Shown one piece after another: positions 53,953-62,444 of a DNA stretch of 64,000 nt. The translations under genes and the position numbers were made by a program. Source of the DNA: Acetobacteraceae bacterium. GTDB lineage: Bacteria; Pseudomonadota; Alphaproteobacteria; Acetobacterales; Acetobacteraceae. The DNA lies in the NCBI GenBank assembly GCA_947474705.1, contig CANJJS010000003.1, forward strand, positions 1 through 64,000. The letters run 5' to 3'. The stretch's first letter is position 1, and the number at the start of each line of letters is the position of its first letter. Under the pieces are notes generated by a model that searched no databases, was not told where the DNA came from, and saw nothing but the letters and a program-made list of their open reading frames with translations.

Positions 53953-54184
53953 CCGCCCGCGCGTGAGAACGTAAAGAGAACATTCACAGCCTGTGGTACC
54001 CGGGGAGAACACCCCGGGAACGCCATTGTCTCCTTTCGCGGGAGACGGTCAGGATTTAGAGTCGCGTCTCGGTCAGGCGTTGCAGATCGGCCACAACCGC
54101 CCTATGTTGTGGTTCACCCCGGCACAATCTCTACATGATGTGTTCCGAATCACTCTGGCGGCCCGCTAAAGGACACCTCGAAAA
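53953..54184. other. Leader region upstream of nrdA
   Basis: Besides the two NrdR-like boxes, this stretch contains two small hairpins, CCCGGGG/CCCCGGG near 54000-54020 and GTCTCC/GGAGAC near 54028-54046. They lie upstream of the boxes and downstream of hyuB, and could end the hyuB transcript, but neither is followed by a U-run. Confidence 0.4.
54097..54143 (+). promoter_or_regulatory. Tandem NrdR-like boxes upstream of nrdA
   Basis: Two 16-base sites fit the NrdR consensus ACACWATATATWGTGT: CCGCCCTATGTTGTGG (54097-54112) and TCTCTACATGATGTGT (54128-54143). Their starts are 31 bases apart, the spacing typical of paired NrdR boxes on one face of the helix. The first box also forms part of a 7-bp dyad, CCACAAC/GTTGTGG (54091-54097 with 54106-54112). 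NrdR is the nucleotide-sensing repressor of ribonucleotide reductase genes, so repression of nrdA when dATP is plentiful is expected. Confidence 0.65.
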
Positions 54185-56071
54185 ATGATGCACGCCACGG
54201 AGGCCGATATGCTCGATGCCGTTCAGATGCCGGGTCGCCACCAGGTTCGGGTCGATCGAACCCGCGATTCTCTGATCACGGATTTCGGCCGCGCGACGCT
54301 GACCGACCGCTATTTGATGCCTGGCGAGGAGTTTCAGGACCTGTTCGCCCGCGTCGCCTCGTTTTATGGCGACGACGCCGGCCACGCCCAGAGAATTTAC
54401 GATTACATGAGCCGGTTGTGGTTCATGCCCGCGACGCCCGTCCTGTCGAATGGCGGCACCCAGCGCGGCCTGCCGATCTCCTGCTTTCTCAACGAGGCCT
54501 CGGACAGCCTGGAAGGCATTGTCGGCCTATGGAACGAGAATGTCTGGCTGGCCTCCAAGGGCGGCGGCATCGGGTCGTACTGGGGCAATTTGCGGTCGAT
54601 CGGGGAGAAAGTGGGCGCGGTCGGCAAGACCTCCGGCGTCATTCCCTTCATCCGGGTCATGGACAGCCTGACGCTGGCGATTTCGCAGGGGTCGCTGCGC
54701 CGCGGCTCGGCCGCCGTGTATCTGCCGATTTCGCATCCGGAGATCGAGGAATTCGTCGAGCTGCGCCGGCCCACCGGCGGCGATCCGAACCGCAAGGCGC
54801 TGAACCTGCACCACGGCATTCAGATCCCCGACTCGTTCATGCGCGCTGTGGAAGCGGACGAGCCTTGGCCGCTGCTGTCGCCCAAGGACAAATCCGTTGT
54901 CCGCTCGATTTCCGCGCGGTCTCTGTGGATCCGTATCCTGACGGCGCGAATCGAAACCGGCGAGCCGTATTTGGTGTTCTCCGATCATGTGGCGCGCGCC
55001 CAGCCGGAACACCACAAGCTGGCGGGTCTGGAGGTCAAAACGTCCAATTTGTGCAGCGAGATCACGCTGCCCACCGGCAAGGATCATCACGGGGTCGAGC
55101 GCACGGCCGTGTGCTGCCTGTCCTCGCTGAACCTGGAAAACTGGTTCGAGTGGGAGAACCATCCGACGTTCATCGAGGACGTGATGCGTTTCCTCGATAA
55201 CGTGTTGCAGGATTTCATCGACCGCGCGCCCGCCGGCATGGAAAAGGCCCGTTACGCCGCCATGCGCGAACGCTCCGTCGGGTTGGGGGTCATGGGGTTC
55301 CATTCGTTCCTTCAGGCGTTGAACGTGCCGTGGGAAAGCGTCGTGGCGAAAGTCTGGAACAAGCGAATTTTCAAACATATTCGCGGGCAGGCCGACACCG
55401 CCTCGATCGTGCTGGCGGAAGAGCGTGGCGCCTGTCCGGACGCCGAGGAATACGGCAGCAAGGAACGCTTTTCGCACAAGATGTCGCTGGCGCCGACCGC
55501 CTCGATTTCGATCATCGCGGGCAATGCCTCGCCGGGGATCGAGCCGATCGCGGCCAATGTTTTCCTGCAAAAGACATTGTCCGGCAGTTTCACGGTGCGC
55601 AACCGTCACTTGCAAAAGCTGCTGGCGGAAAAAGGTCAGGATAACGATGCCGTGTGGTCGTCGATCACGACCACCAAGGGCAGCGTCCAACATCTCGATT
55701 TTCTCACGGCCGACGAGAAGGCGGTTTACAAGACCGCGTTCGAGCTGGATCAGCGCTGGATCGTCGAGCATGCCGCCGACCGGGCGCCGTTTATTTGCCA
55801 AAGCCAGTCGGTGAACGTGTTCCTGCCGGCGAACGTGAACAAGCGCGATCTGCACCAGATCCATTTCATGGCCTGGAAGCGTGGCGTCAAATCGCTGTAT
55901 TATTGCCGCAGCCTGTCGATCCAGCGGGCGGATACGGTCAGCGATAAGGCCATCGCGCCGGTGGACAATATTGGGCGGGCGGCGAACGATATCGCGATCC
56001 CCTTGCCGCTGGTGGCGGCGGCCGCGTCGGGCAATCCGACGGATTACGAGGAATGTTTGGCCTGTCAGTGA
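54185..56071 (+). CDS. nrdA: Class I ribonucleoside-diphosphate reductase, alpha subunit
   Basis: The 628-residue protein has the reductase barrel: PATPVLSNGGTQRGLPISC with the first redox cysteine near residue 100, the active-site TSNLCSEITLPTG and the partner cysteine in TAVCCLSSLN. The tyrosine pair in KSLYYCRSLS (radical-transfer path) is present, and the C-terminal shuttle cysteines are in ECLACQ. It is shorter than E. coli NrdA and has no full N-terminal ATP cone, which suggests no dATP inhibition through that domain. It makes dNTP precursors with a NrdB radical subunit, which is not adjacent. Confidence 0.93.
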   Translation: MMHATEADMLDAVQMPGRHQVRVDRTRDSLITDFGRATLTDRYLMPGEEFQDLFARVASFYGDDAGHAQRIYDYMSRLWFMPATPVLSNGGTQRGLPISCFLNEASDSLEGIVGLWNENVWLASKGGGIGSYWGNLRSIGEKVGAVGKTSGVIPFIRVMDSLTLAISQGSLRRGSAAVYLPISHPEIEEFVELRRPTGGDPNRKALNLHHGIQIPDSFMRAVEADEPWPLLSPKDKSVVRSISARSLWIRILTARIETGEPYLVFSDHVARAQPEHHKLAGLEVKTSNLCSEITLPTGKDHHGVERTAVCCLSSLNLENWFEWENHPTFIEDVMRFLDNVLQDFIDRAPAGMEKARYAAMRERSVGLGVMGFHSFLQALNVPWESVVAKVWNKRIFKHIRGQADTASIVLAEERGACPDAEEYGSKERFSHKMSLAPTASISIIAGNASPGIEPIAANVFLQKTLSGSFTVRNRHLQKLLAEKGQDNDAVWSSITTTKGSVQHLDFLTADEKAVYKTAFELDQRWIVEHAADRAPFICQSQSVNVFLPANVNKRDLHQIHFMAWKRGVKSLYYCRSLSIQRADTVSDKAIAPVDNIGRAANDIAIPLPLVAAAASGNPTDYEECLACQ

Positions 56072-56077
56072 TGGCGG

Positions 56078-56105
56078 CGGCCCGGATCGTCGCCGATCCG
56101 GGCCG
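56078..56105 (+). terminator. Rho-independent terminator of nrdA
   Basis: A perfect 11-bp stem (CGGCCCGGATC at 56078-56088 with 56095-56105, loop GTCGCC) starts seven bases after the nrdA stop and is followed by TGTTTTCGTTTC. It separates nrdA from the convergent solute-binding gene. Confidence 0.88.
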
Positions 56106-56120
56106 TGTTTTCGTTTCGGA

Positions 56121-56852
56121 TCAGGCCAGCGGCGCCACGGACAACCGCCCGACCGTGCCGTGCTTCTTGATCAGTTCCGCGACCGCGCCAGACTTCTTCG
56201 CGTCCTCGACGAATTTTTTCAGATACGCGAACCCCGCCGCGTTCTTCTTCGCCGTGCCGATCGCCTGCTGCACCGCCGTGAACTGACCGTCCAGAATCCG
56301 CGAACCCGGCATTTTCTCGACATCGCCGATCAAGCCCGGACGCAGACCCGCCAGGGCCTCCATCTTCTCCTTCTGGAACATCTCGATCACCGCCGCCTGG
56401 CTGTTGCCGCGCACCAGCGTCGCGTGATGAATATTCCGCTCCAGCCACAGATCGTAGGCGCTGCGCGCGGTCACCGCGATGCGGTTGCCCTTCACGTCCA
56501 CCTGCGCGATCGATGTGATCGGCGAGCCGGCGGGCACCAGATACGTCGCCTCGATCTCCACATAGGCCGCCGTGAAGTCGATCTTTTCGGCGCGCGCGGG
56601 CTCGGCGCCGATATTGCCGATGTCCCACTTATCGTTATCGACGTCGTCGGCCAGTTCGCCCGGCTTGGCATAGGGTACGAATTGCACCGGCACGCCCAGC
56701 GACGCCGCGATCGCGCGCGCCATGTCGGGCGAGCAGCCATCGGGATCGCCGTTCGGCATTTTGCCGGTGACGAGGAGGAAGTTTCCCATATTGATCGCCG
56801 CGCGCAAAACGCCATGCGGCGCCAGCTCGGCGATGACCTGCGATTGAGACAT
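56121..56852 (-). CDS. Family 3 solute-binding protein without signal peptide
   Basis: The 243-residue protein has the family 3 (amino-acid/opine type) binding fold: GVLRAAINMGNFLLVTGKMP, then FVPYAKPGELADDVDNDKWDI, AYVEIEATYLVPAGSPI and the hinge NRIAVTARSAYDLWL. Family members are normally secreted, but this one starts MSQSQVIAELAPHGVL with no hydrophobic leader, and an in-frame TAA two codons upstream of the ATG rules out a longer start. No permease or ATPase gene adjoins it. It may be a cytoplasmic binder or sensor, or an orphan with a lost leader. Confidence 0.82.
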   Translation of the reverse strand: MSQSQVIAELAPHGVLRAAINMGNFLLVTGKMPNGDPDGCSPDMARAIAASLGVPVQFVPYAKPGELADDVDNDKWDIGNIGAEPARAEKIDFTAAYVEIEATYLVPAGSPITSIAQVDVKGNRIAVTARSAYDLWLERNIHHATLVRGNSQAAVIEMFQKEKMEALAGLRPGLIGDVEKMPGSRILDGQFTAVQQAIGTAKKNAAGFAYLKKFVEDAKKSGAVAELIKKHGTVGRLSVAPLA

Positions 56853-56930
56853 TGGTTAAGGTCCAAAGTTTGTTGACACGCCAAGGTATCCTCCCAGACC
56901 CAAAGCGGGCAAGGGCGAGATCGGCCGTTC

Positions 56931-57075
56931 CCAGGGCAATCGGACGAAGGAAGGAAAGCCTTGGGGCTCCGCCCCCGAGAGCCGCGAAGCGGATCGCGCC
57001 CGCGAGGGGCGTCGCCCCTTCGAACCCCACCAGGGCGGGGGCCCTGGGACTCTCTTCCTTCGCCCGATTGGCCTG
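56931..57075. repeat. Palindromic repeat unit related to the 13.9-kb repeats
   Basis: About 145 bases are bounded by imperfect inverted arms (56931-56953 against the reverse complement of 57053-57075, 21 of 23 matching; the arm begins CCAGGGCAATCGG). The core shares TTGGGGCTCCGCCCC and ACCCCACCAGGGCGG with the unit at 13872-13941. The element lies between two genes on the same strand. It probably belongs to a dispersed REP-like family of this genome. Confidence 0.7.
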
Positions 57076-57114
57076 GCCGCTCCCTGGCAGACACGCCAGG
57101 CGCGGCGCGAAGGC

Positions 57115-58047
57115 TCACACCACGCGATGGAGCAGAGGCTCTCCGGCCGCCAAACGGCGGCAGTTTTCGGCGGCGAGACAAAAACTCCGGTCGAAGGTTC
57201 CCGTGGTGATCCAGGCGATATGCGGCGTCGCGACGACATTCGGCAGCGCCAGCAGCGGCTCGCCGGCCGGGACCGGTTCGTCGGGGAAAACGTCCAGACC
57301 GGCGCCCGAGAGGTGGCCCGTCCGCAGCGCCGCGGCCAGGGCGGCGGAGTCGACCAGACCGCCGCGGGCGGTGTTGATCAGGATGGCGTCCGGTTTCATT
57401 CGGGCGATGGCGTTGGCGTCCAGCAACCCCGCGGTCTCCGGGTTCAGCGGCACATGCAGGCTGACCACGTCCGATTGCGCCAGCAGCGCGTCCAGCGTCG
57501 CGAAACGCCCGGCGGCGTCCGCGGCCGGCGCGCGGGCGGTATAAACGACATCGCACCCCATGGCCGCCAGAACCGGGGCGAGCAGGCGTGGGATCGCGCC
57601 ATACCCGACCAGCCCCACGACTCGCCCGCCCAGTTCGCCGGGTCCGTCGCGTAGCGCGAGATCGGTCCACACGCCGGCGCGCAGGGAGGCGTCGAAGCGC
57701 GGGATTTTTCGCAACACCGCCAGCATCAGCGCGAGCGCCAGTTCCGCCACCGCGCGCGCGTTCGTGCCCGGCAGGTTGCACACGGGAATGCCGCGGGATT
57801 TCGCCGCGTCCAGATCGATCGTGTTCACGCCGACGCCGATTTTCTGGATCAATCGCAGGTTCGGCGCCGCCGCGATCGTCTCCGCCGCGCAGGGCGCCAG
57901 CACGTGCCACAACACCTCGCAATCCGGCAGTAGCCGCGCCAGCCGCGCCGGGTCGTCGTCCGGGCAAATCTCCACGCTCAGGCCCGGCAACGCGGCGAGC
58001 CGGGCGGTCAGATCGGGACCGGCGGAATCGTGGTAAACGATTTTCAT
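57115..58047 (-). CDS. D-isomer-specific 2-hydroxyacid dehydrogenase family protein
   Basis: The 310-residue protein has the NAD-binding motif VVGLVGYGAIPRLLAPVL (the last glycine of GxGxxG is Pro) and the catalytic Arg (INTARGGLVDSAAL), Glu (LDVFPDEPVP) and His (VATPHIAW). The N-terminal PCAAETIAAAPNLRLIQKIGVGVNTID is standard. It should oxidise a D-2-hydroxyacid or reduce the matching keto acid. It overlaps the enolase-like gene by four bases (ATGA) and is the last gene of the operon. Confidence 0.9.
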   Translation of the reverse strand: MKIVYHDSAGPDLTARLAALPGLSVEICPDDDPARLARLLPDCEVLWHVLAPCAAETIAAAPNLRLIQKIGVGVNTIDLDAAKSRGIPVCNLPGTNARAVAELALALMLAVLRKIPRFDASLRAGVWTDLALRDGPGELGGRVVGLVGYGAIPRLLAPVLAAMGCDVVYTARAPAADAAGRFATLDALLAQSDVVSLHVPLNPETAGLLDANAIARMKPDAILINTARGGLVDSAALAAALRTGHLSGAGLDVFPDEPVPAGEPLLALPNVVATPHIAWITTGTFDRSFCLAAENCRRLAAGEPLLHRVV

Positions 58048-59333
58048 GCCCGCGACCGGCCCAGGACCGAGCCGCCGGCGAAACGGGCGCGGGCGCCAAG
58101 GGCTTCCTCGACCCGCAGCATTTCGTTCCACTTGGCCATGCGCTCGCCTCTTGTGAAACTGCCGACTTTCAACTGTCCGGCGGCCCAGCCAACGGCGAGG
58201 TGAACGATCGTCGTGTCCTCGGTTTCGCCGGAGCGGGCGGAGACGATGGCGGAGAAACCGGTTTCCTTGGCCGCGGTCCAGGCGGCGAGGGTTTCGGTCA
58301 GGGTGCCCCGCTGGTTCGGTTTCAGCAGCACGGTGTTCGCGGCGCCTTTCGCTGCGGCGGCGCGGACACGGGCGGCGTCGGAGACCAGAAAATCGTCGCC
58401 AACGATCTGCAACGATTTGCCGTGGATGCGGGTGAATTCGGCGAACCCCTCGGGGTCGTCCTCCGCCAGCGGGTCCTCGATCGACAGGATCGGGTATTTG
58501 GAAATCCATCCCGACAACAGATCGATCATACCGGCGCTGTCGAGTTCGCGTTCCTCCAGCGCCAGCTTGTAACGCCCGCCGCGGCCGAACTCCGACGAAG
58601 CGATATCCAGCGCGATCCCCACCTGTTCGCCCAGACGGTAGCCCGCGCGTTCGATCGCGCGGACCAGCATGTCCAGCGCCTGTTCGTTGGTGGAGAACAT
58701 AGGCCACCACCCGCCCTCGTCCGCCACACCGGCCAAAGTCCCGGCTTCGGCCATCAGTTTCCCGGCGGCGCGATAGACTTCCGCGGTCCATTCCAACGCC
58801 TGTGCGAAGCTGTTCGCGCCGGGACACATCACCATGAAGTCCTGAATATCGACACGGCGTCCGGCGTGCGCCCCACCCCCAAAAATCTGGATTTGCGGCA
58901 GGGGGATCAGGTCGGCATCCTTGCCCGCGAGATAGCGGAACAAGGGCTGGCCCGAATCATGCGCCGCCGCATGCGCCGCCGCCATCGACACGGACAGGAC
59001 CGCGTTCGCGCCCAGACGGGACTTGTTCGGCGTGCCATCCAGCGCGATCAGCCGCGCGTCCAGCGCCGCCTGGTCCCGCGCGTCCATGCCTGTGACCGCG
59101 CGCGCGATTTCCGTGTTCACATTGGCGATCGCGTGCTGGACGTCGTAGCCGCCGAAGGCCTCGCCGCCGTCGCGCAGATCGACCGCCTCGCCACTGCCGG
59201 TGGAGGCACCGGCGGGCGCGATGGCGCGGCCGGAAAATCCGTTTTCCAGCAGGATGTCGGCCTCGACCGTGGGGCGGCCGCGGCTGTCCCAGACCCGGCG
59301 GGCGTGGACGAAGGCGATGGCGGTGTCGGTCAT
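58044..59333 (-). CDS. Divergent enolase-superfamily protein (phosphopyruvate hydratase-like)
   Basis: The 429-residue protein has the enolase length and layout: HARRVWDSRGRPTVEADILL, an APAGASTGSGEA loop, ADEGGWWP (catalytic Glu), ALDIASSEF, SIEDPLAEDD and VGDDFLV (metal ligands), LLKPNQRGTLTET (catalytic Lys) and QLKVGSFTRGER. Three substrate-side residues differ from true enolases: SHRSGETED is SARSGETED, VDIQEFM is VDIQDFM, and GSREA is GSGEA. The chemistry is probably kept but the substrate changed. It overlaps both its kinase and dehydrogenase neighbours by four bases. Confidence 0.85.
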   Translation of the reverse strand: MTDTAIAFVHARRVWDSRGRPTVEADILLENGFSGRAIAPAGASTGSGEAVDLRDGGEAFGGYDVQHAIANVNTEIARAVTGMDARDQAALDARLIALDGTPNKSRLGANAVLSVSMAAAHAAAHDSGQPLFRYLAGKDADLIPLPQIQIFGGGAHAGRRVDIQDFMVMCPGANSFAQALEWTAEVYRAAGKLMAEAGTLAGVADEGGWWPMFSTNEQALDMLVRAIERAGYRLGEQVGIALDIASSEFGRGGRYKLALEERELDSAGMIDLLSGWISKYPILSIEDPLAEDDPEGFAEFTRIHGKSLQIVGDDFLVSDAARVRAAAAKGAANTVLLKPNQRGTLTETLAAWTAAKETGFSAIVSARSGETEDTTIVHLAVGWAAGQLKVGSFTRGERMAKWNEMLRVEEALGARARFAGGSVLGRSRA

Positions 59334-60316
59334 GCGGCGAGTTCCTTGCTCCAGGCCTCGCTTATCGCGGCGAGGCGGGACGGCGGATCGGTCAGCAGCG
59401 CGCGCGCCACGCGGCGGACGCGGTCTTTCTGGGAGTCTTCGACGAGGTATTCGACGGGCGATTTGCCATCGACGCGGGCGAGCAACAGGCCTGGCAGCAG
59501 CAGCGCGGCCCGGTGCTCCAGCGCATCCGGCGACTCCCATGCCACGCCCCTAAGATATGTGGCGCGCATCGCGTCGTAACAAGCGAGGAACAAGTCGCGC
59601 GCGGCGGGTGTCCACAGGCATTTCAACAGCAAATGGTTCAGGCAGAAGGCCAGATCGAAGGCCGGATCGCCCCACCACGCGCATTCCGCGTCCAGGAACA
59701 CCGGTCCATGCGGGCCGCGCAAAATATTCTTCGGGCTGACATCGCCATGCACCAGCGCCTTTTTGTTCGTCTGTGTCCGCGCGATCGCCGCCAGCAGCGG
59801 GTCCGCCAGATCGGGATGCGCGCGCGCCGTCGCGGCGAGGTAGGGTTCCAGCCGAATGTCGTAAAAAATCGTGTCGGTTGGAAATTCCGCCGCGATCGCG
59901 GGATCGGCGGCCGTCGCGGCGTGAATCCCGGCCAACGCCGCGGCCACCAAAGCCGCGAAGTCCGGATCGGCGGTCCCGGCGCGCAGTTGCTCCTTCCACA
60001 GCGCGTAACGGTCCGGCGGCAGAAACGCCATCGCCAGGACGCCGCTTTGTTCGTCCTGGCCGATCAGGCCTGGCGCGAAATCGCCGGCGTGCCGCATCCA
60101 GCGGGCCTCGTACATGTTGCGCTCCACCGGCGCGCGCCAATCGGCGGCGACACGGAGTTTTGGGAGCGCCCGTTTGACGCAGATCGCGCCGGCCGGAAAA
60201 TCGACGCGCCAGATGTCGGAGGAAACGCCACCGGTCAGCCGCTCGCCCATGACCGCGCCTGGCAGGCGCAGGCGTTCCAACGCTTCGACGATCGCGGCGG
60301 GCAGAGCTTCGAGCAT
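59330..60316 (-). CDS. Aminoglycoside-phosphotransferase (APH) fold kinase
   Basis: The 328-residue protein has the APH kinase motifs: the lysine-bearing strand ICVKRALPKLRV near residue 45, Brenner-type ALVHGDVSPKNIL (HGDxxxxN) near 190, and VFLDAECAWWGDPAFDLAF (the DxE/DFG position). The fold phosphorylates small hydroxyl compounds such as sugars, choline or methylthioribose. Position in the operon suggests that it phosphorylates a hydroxyacid or sugar acid that the enolase-like enzyme then uses. It overlaps the latter by four bases. Confidence 0.85.
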   Translation of the reverse strand: MLEALPAAIVEALERLRLPGAVMGERLTGGVSSDIWRVDFPAGAICVKRALPKLRVAADWRAPVERNMYEARWMRHAGDFAPGLIGQDEQSGVLAMAFLPPDRYALWKEQLRAGTADPDFAALVAAALAGIHAATAADPAIAAEFPTDTIFYDIRLEPYLAATARAHPDLADPLLAAIARTQTNKKALVHGDVSPKNILRGPHGPVFLDAECAWWGDPAFDLAFCLNHLLLKCLWTPAARDLFLACYDAMRATYLRGVAWESPDALEHRAALLLPGLLLARVDGKSPVEYLVEDSQKDRVRRVARALLTDPPSRLAAISEAWSKELAA

Positions 60317-60367
60317 GCCGGGTTTAGGGGCCGGTTCGCCGCCGCGGTCAAGAGCGAGCGGCCGGCA

Positions 60368-61228
60368 TCACCGGCGCCGCTCCCGGTTCGCCGTATAGAG
60401 TCCGCTGGCCACGATGATCGCCGCGCCCGTCAGCGTCCATTCGTCCGGCAACGTGCCGAAGACCAGAAATCCCGCGATCGCCGTCCACAACAATTGCATG
60501 TAGGAATAGGGCGCCAGCGTCGAAACCGGCGTATAGCGCAACGCCAAAATCACCAGCCATTGCCCCATCGACGACAGAATGCCCTGGCCGATCGACAGGA
60601 CCAGTTGCATCGGCGTCGGCGGGACGAACGCGAAGGGCACGATCGCACTCAGCAGGACCAGGCCGGAGACCGCGGACCAGAACATGGTGGTTTCCGCCCG
60701 TTCCGTCGCCGTCATGCGCCGGGTCAGGATGACCCCGATCGACCAGAACAGCGCCGAGGCGACGCGGTACAACCCCTCGGGGTGAAAGGTTCCGGTGCCG
60801 GGACGCAACACCACCAAAACGCCCAGCATGCCGCCCGCCAGCGCGATCCAGCGTTTCGCGTCCACCTTCTCACCCAATAATGGGATCGACAAAAACGTCA
60901 CCAATATCGGTCCGATGAACCCGATCGTCGCCGCCTCCGCCAGGCTGACGTCGCGGATGCCCATCACGAACAGCAGAGAGGAACAGACCAAACACACGCC
61001 GCGCAGGAGTTGCAGGCCCGGCGCGCGCACATAAAACGAGGCCCCTCGGAGCCGTGTCGTCAGCATGAACGCCATCAGCGCGAAGACGACATACCGGGTC
61101 CACGCGATCTGCACGATCGCCAACTCGCCCGCCAGCTTCTTGGCGATCGTGTCGGCGACACAGAAGATCACCGAGGCGATGAGATTGAGCCAAATACCGC
61201 GCAGCGGCTGGTTAACATGTCCACTCAC
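60368..61228 (-). CDS. EamA/DMT-family transporter
   Basis: The 286-residue protein has ten hydrophobic helices in two repeats of five (first half LRGIWLNLIASVIFCVADTI, second half beginning near PEGLYRVASALFWSIGV), the drug/metabolite transporter layout. Each half contains the conserved loop with RAETTMFW or similar. It could export or import the substrate of the neighbouring kinase. The start is GTG 61228 (encoding SGHVNQPLRG); an ATG at 61218 is possible. The gap of 51 bases to the kinase gene fits a shared operon. Confidence 0.88.
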   Translation of the reverse strand: MSGHVNQPLRGIWLNLIASVIFCVADTIAKKLAGELAIVQIAWTRYVVFALMAFMLTTRLRGASFYVRAPGLQLLRGVCLVCSSLLFVMGIRDVSLAEAATIGFIGPILVTFLSIPLLGEKVDAKRWIALAGGMLGVLVVLRPGTGTFHPEGLYRVASALFWSIGVILTRRMTATERAETTMFWSAVSGLVLLSAIVPFAFVPPTPMQLVLSIGQGILSSMGQWLVILALRYTPVSTLAPYSYMQLLWTAIAGFLVFGTLPDEWTLTGAAIIVASGLYTANRERRR

Positions 61229-61300
61229 GGTTTCCGGCGTCCTCCCGCGGCGATCATACCAGACCTGGGGGGGCCGTGTCGCCCATGCCCGGCCCTGAGG

Positions 61301-62395
61301 TCAGGCCGCTTCCAGCAGGATCGCCTCCAATACCGTCGACTGCCGCATCGCGTTCAACCGCGCGCCGGCGGCCTGGAAACCCGCGGCGGCGAGGCGGGCC
61401 GCCAGGCCAGGGTCCGTGCTCAGCCGCCGCATGGCCGCGGCCAGAGAGACCGCGTCGCCCGGCGCCACCAGCAGGCCCGTGACCTCCGGCTCGATCGCTT
61501 CGGCGATGCCGCCCTCGGCGGTGCCAATCACCGGGCACCCGCGCGCCATCGCTTCCGGCACGACGCTGGGCAGACCCTCGGCATCGCCCCCCACGGCGAT
61601 CACGCTGGGCACCAGCAACGCATGGGCCCTTTCCATCCGCGCCGCGAGTTGGGGCTGGGAGAGCCAGCCCGCCAGTTCCACGCCGGGCACGTCGCGCGCC
61701 AGGGCTTCCAGCACGGGCCGCAACGGGCCGTCGCCGGCGCAAACCAGGGGGGTCGTGTCGCCCGCCGCCCGCAGCCGGCGTATAGCGTCGGCCATCGGCG
61801 CGATGCCCTTCTTTTCCACGAACCGGCCGGCGAACAGAAACCCGCCGTCGCGCGCGCCAAGGGGAAGGGCCGGCGGCACCTCCACACCGATCGGCAGCAC
61901 GGTCAACAGGCGATCCGGCACGCCGCGCCGGGCCGCCGTGGCCGCGACGGCGTGCGAGACGCACACAAAACGGTACGCGCGCGCCACGACCTCCGGCCAT
62001 CGCCGCGCCAGCATTGTGTGGCGCCAGTTCTTGTCCTTGCCGACATCGCCGCCGTGCAGCGTCACCACCAGACGGGCGTCCAGGGCCCGTGCCAGCGGCA
62101 GGGACAGCGCCCCGCCGCGGGCGAATTGCGCGTGCACGACCCGCGCGTAACCCGTCAGATCCAGGCCGGGGTTCAGGCCAAGGTGGCGGAACAGCAGGCC
62201 GCGCAAACCGCCGATGCGTTGCAACGATCCGCCCAGCTCCGTCGCGCCGGGCAAAAATGTCCGGCCCGTCCAGACCGGCCGCAGCGTGCGAAAATTCACA
62301 TATTGTCTGCGGGAGAACGCGATTTCCGACGGCGCGCCAATCCGATCCCGATAAACCAGGAGCGGTTGACGTGAATCGATGGCATCAGCGGGCAT
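61301..62395 (-). CDS. GT4-family glycosyltransferase
   Basis: The 364-residue protein has two Rossmann-like halves: VVHAQFARGGALSLPLARAL and LVVTLHGGDVG in the first, and FLFAGRFVEKKGIAPM then EGLPSVVPEAMARGCPVIG in the second, where the EGLPxxxxEAMA motif binds the sugar nucleotide. VCVSHAVAATAARRG is the usual linker helix. It probably adds a sugar to a lipid or surface glycan; donor and acceptor are unknown. The ATG 62395 lies downstream of a structured leader with its own promoter. Confidence 0.87.
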   Translation of the reverse strand: MPADAIDSRQPLLVYRDRIGAPSEIAFSRRQYVNFRTLRPVWTGRTFLPGATELGGSLQRIGGLRGLLFRHLGLNPGLDLTGYARVVHAQFARGGALSLPLARALDARLVVTLHGGDVGKDKNWRHTMLARRWPEVVARAYRFVCVSHAVAATAARRGVPDRLLTVLPIGVEVPPALPLGARDGGFLFAGRFVEKKGIAPMADAIRRLRAAGDTTPLVCAGDGPLRPVLEALARDVPGVELAGWLSQPQLAARMERAHALLVPSVIAVGGDAEGLPSVVPEAMARGCPVIGTAEGGIAEAIEPEVTGLLVAPGDAVSLAAAMRRLSTDPGLAARLAAAGFQAAGARLNAMRQSTVLEAILLEAA

Positions 62396-62444
62396 GATGG
62401 GCGCGTCATAGCAGCCGGGACGCGGGCACCGCCATGTGGGGGAC

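Noticed and set aside
53997-54046. Two small hairpins in the nrdA leader as a possible riboswitch
   Set aside because: No conserved riboswitch core (for example the B12 box) is visible, and nrdA is a class I enzyme; the NrdR boxes explain regulation better.
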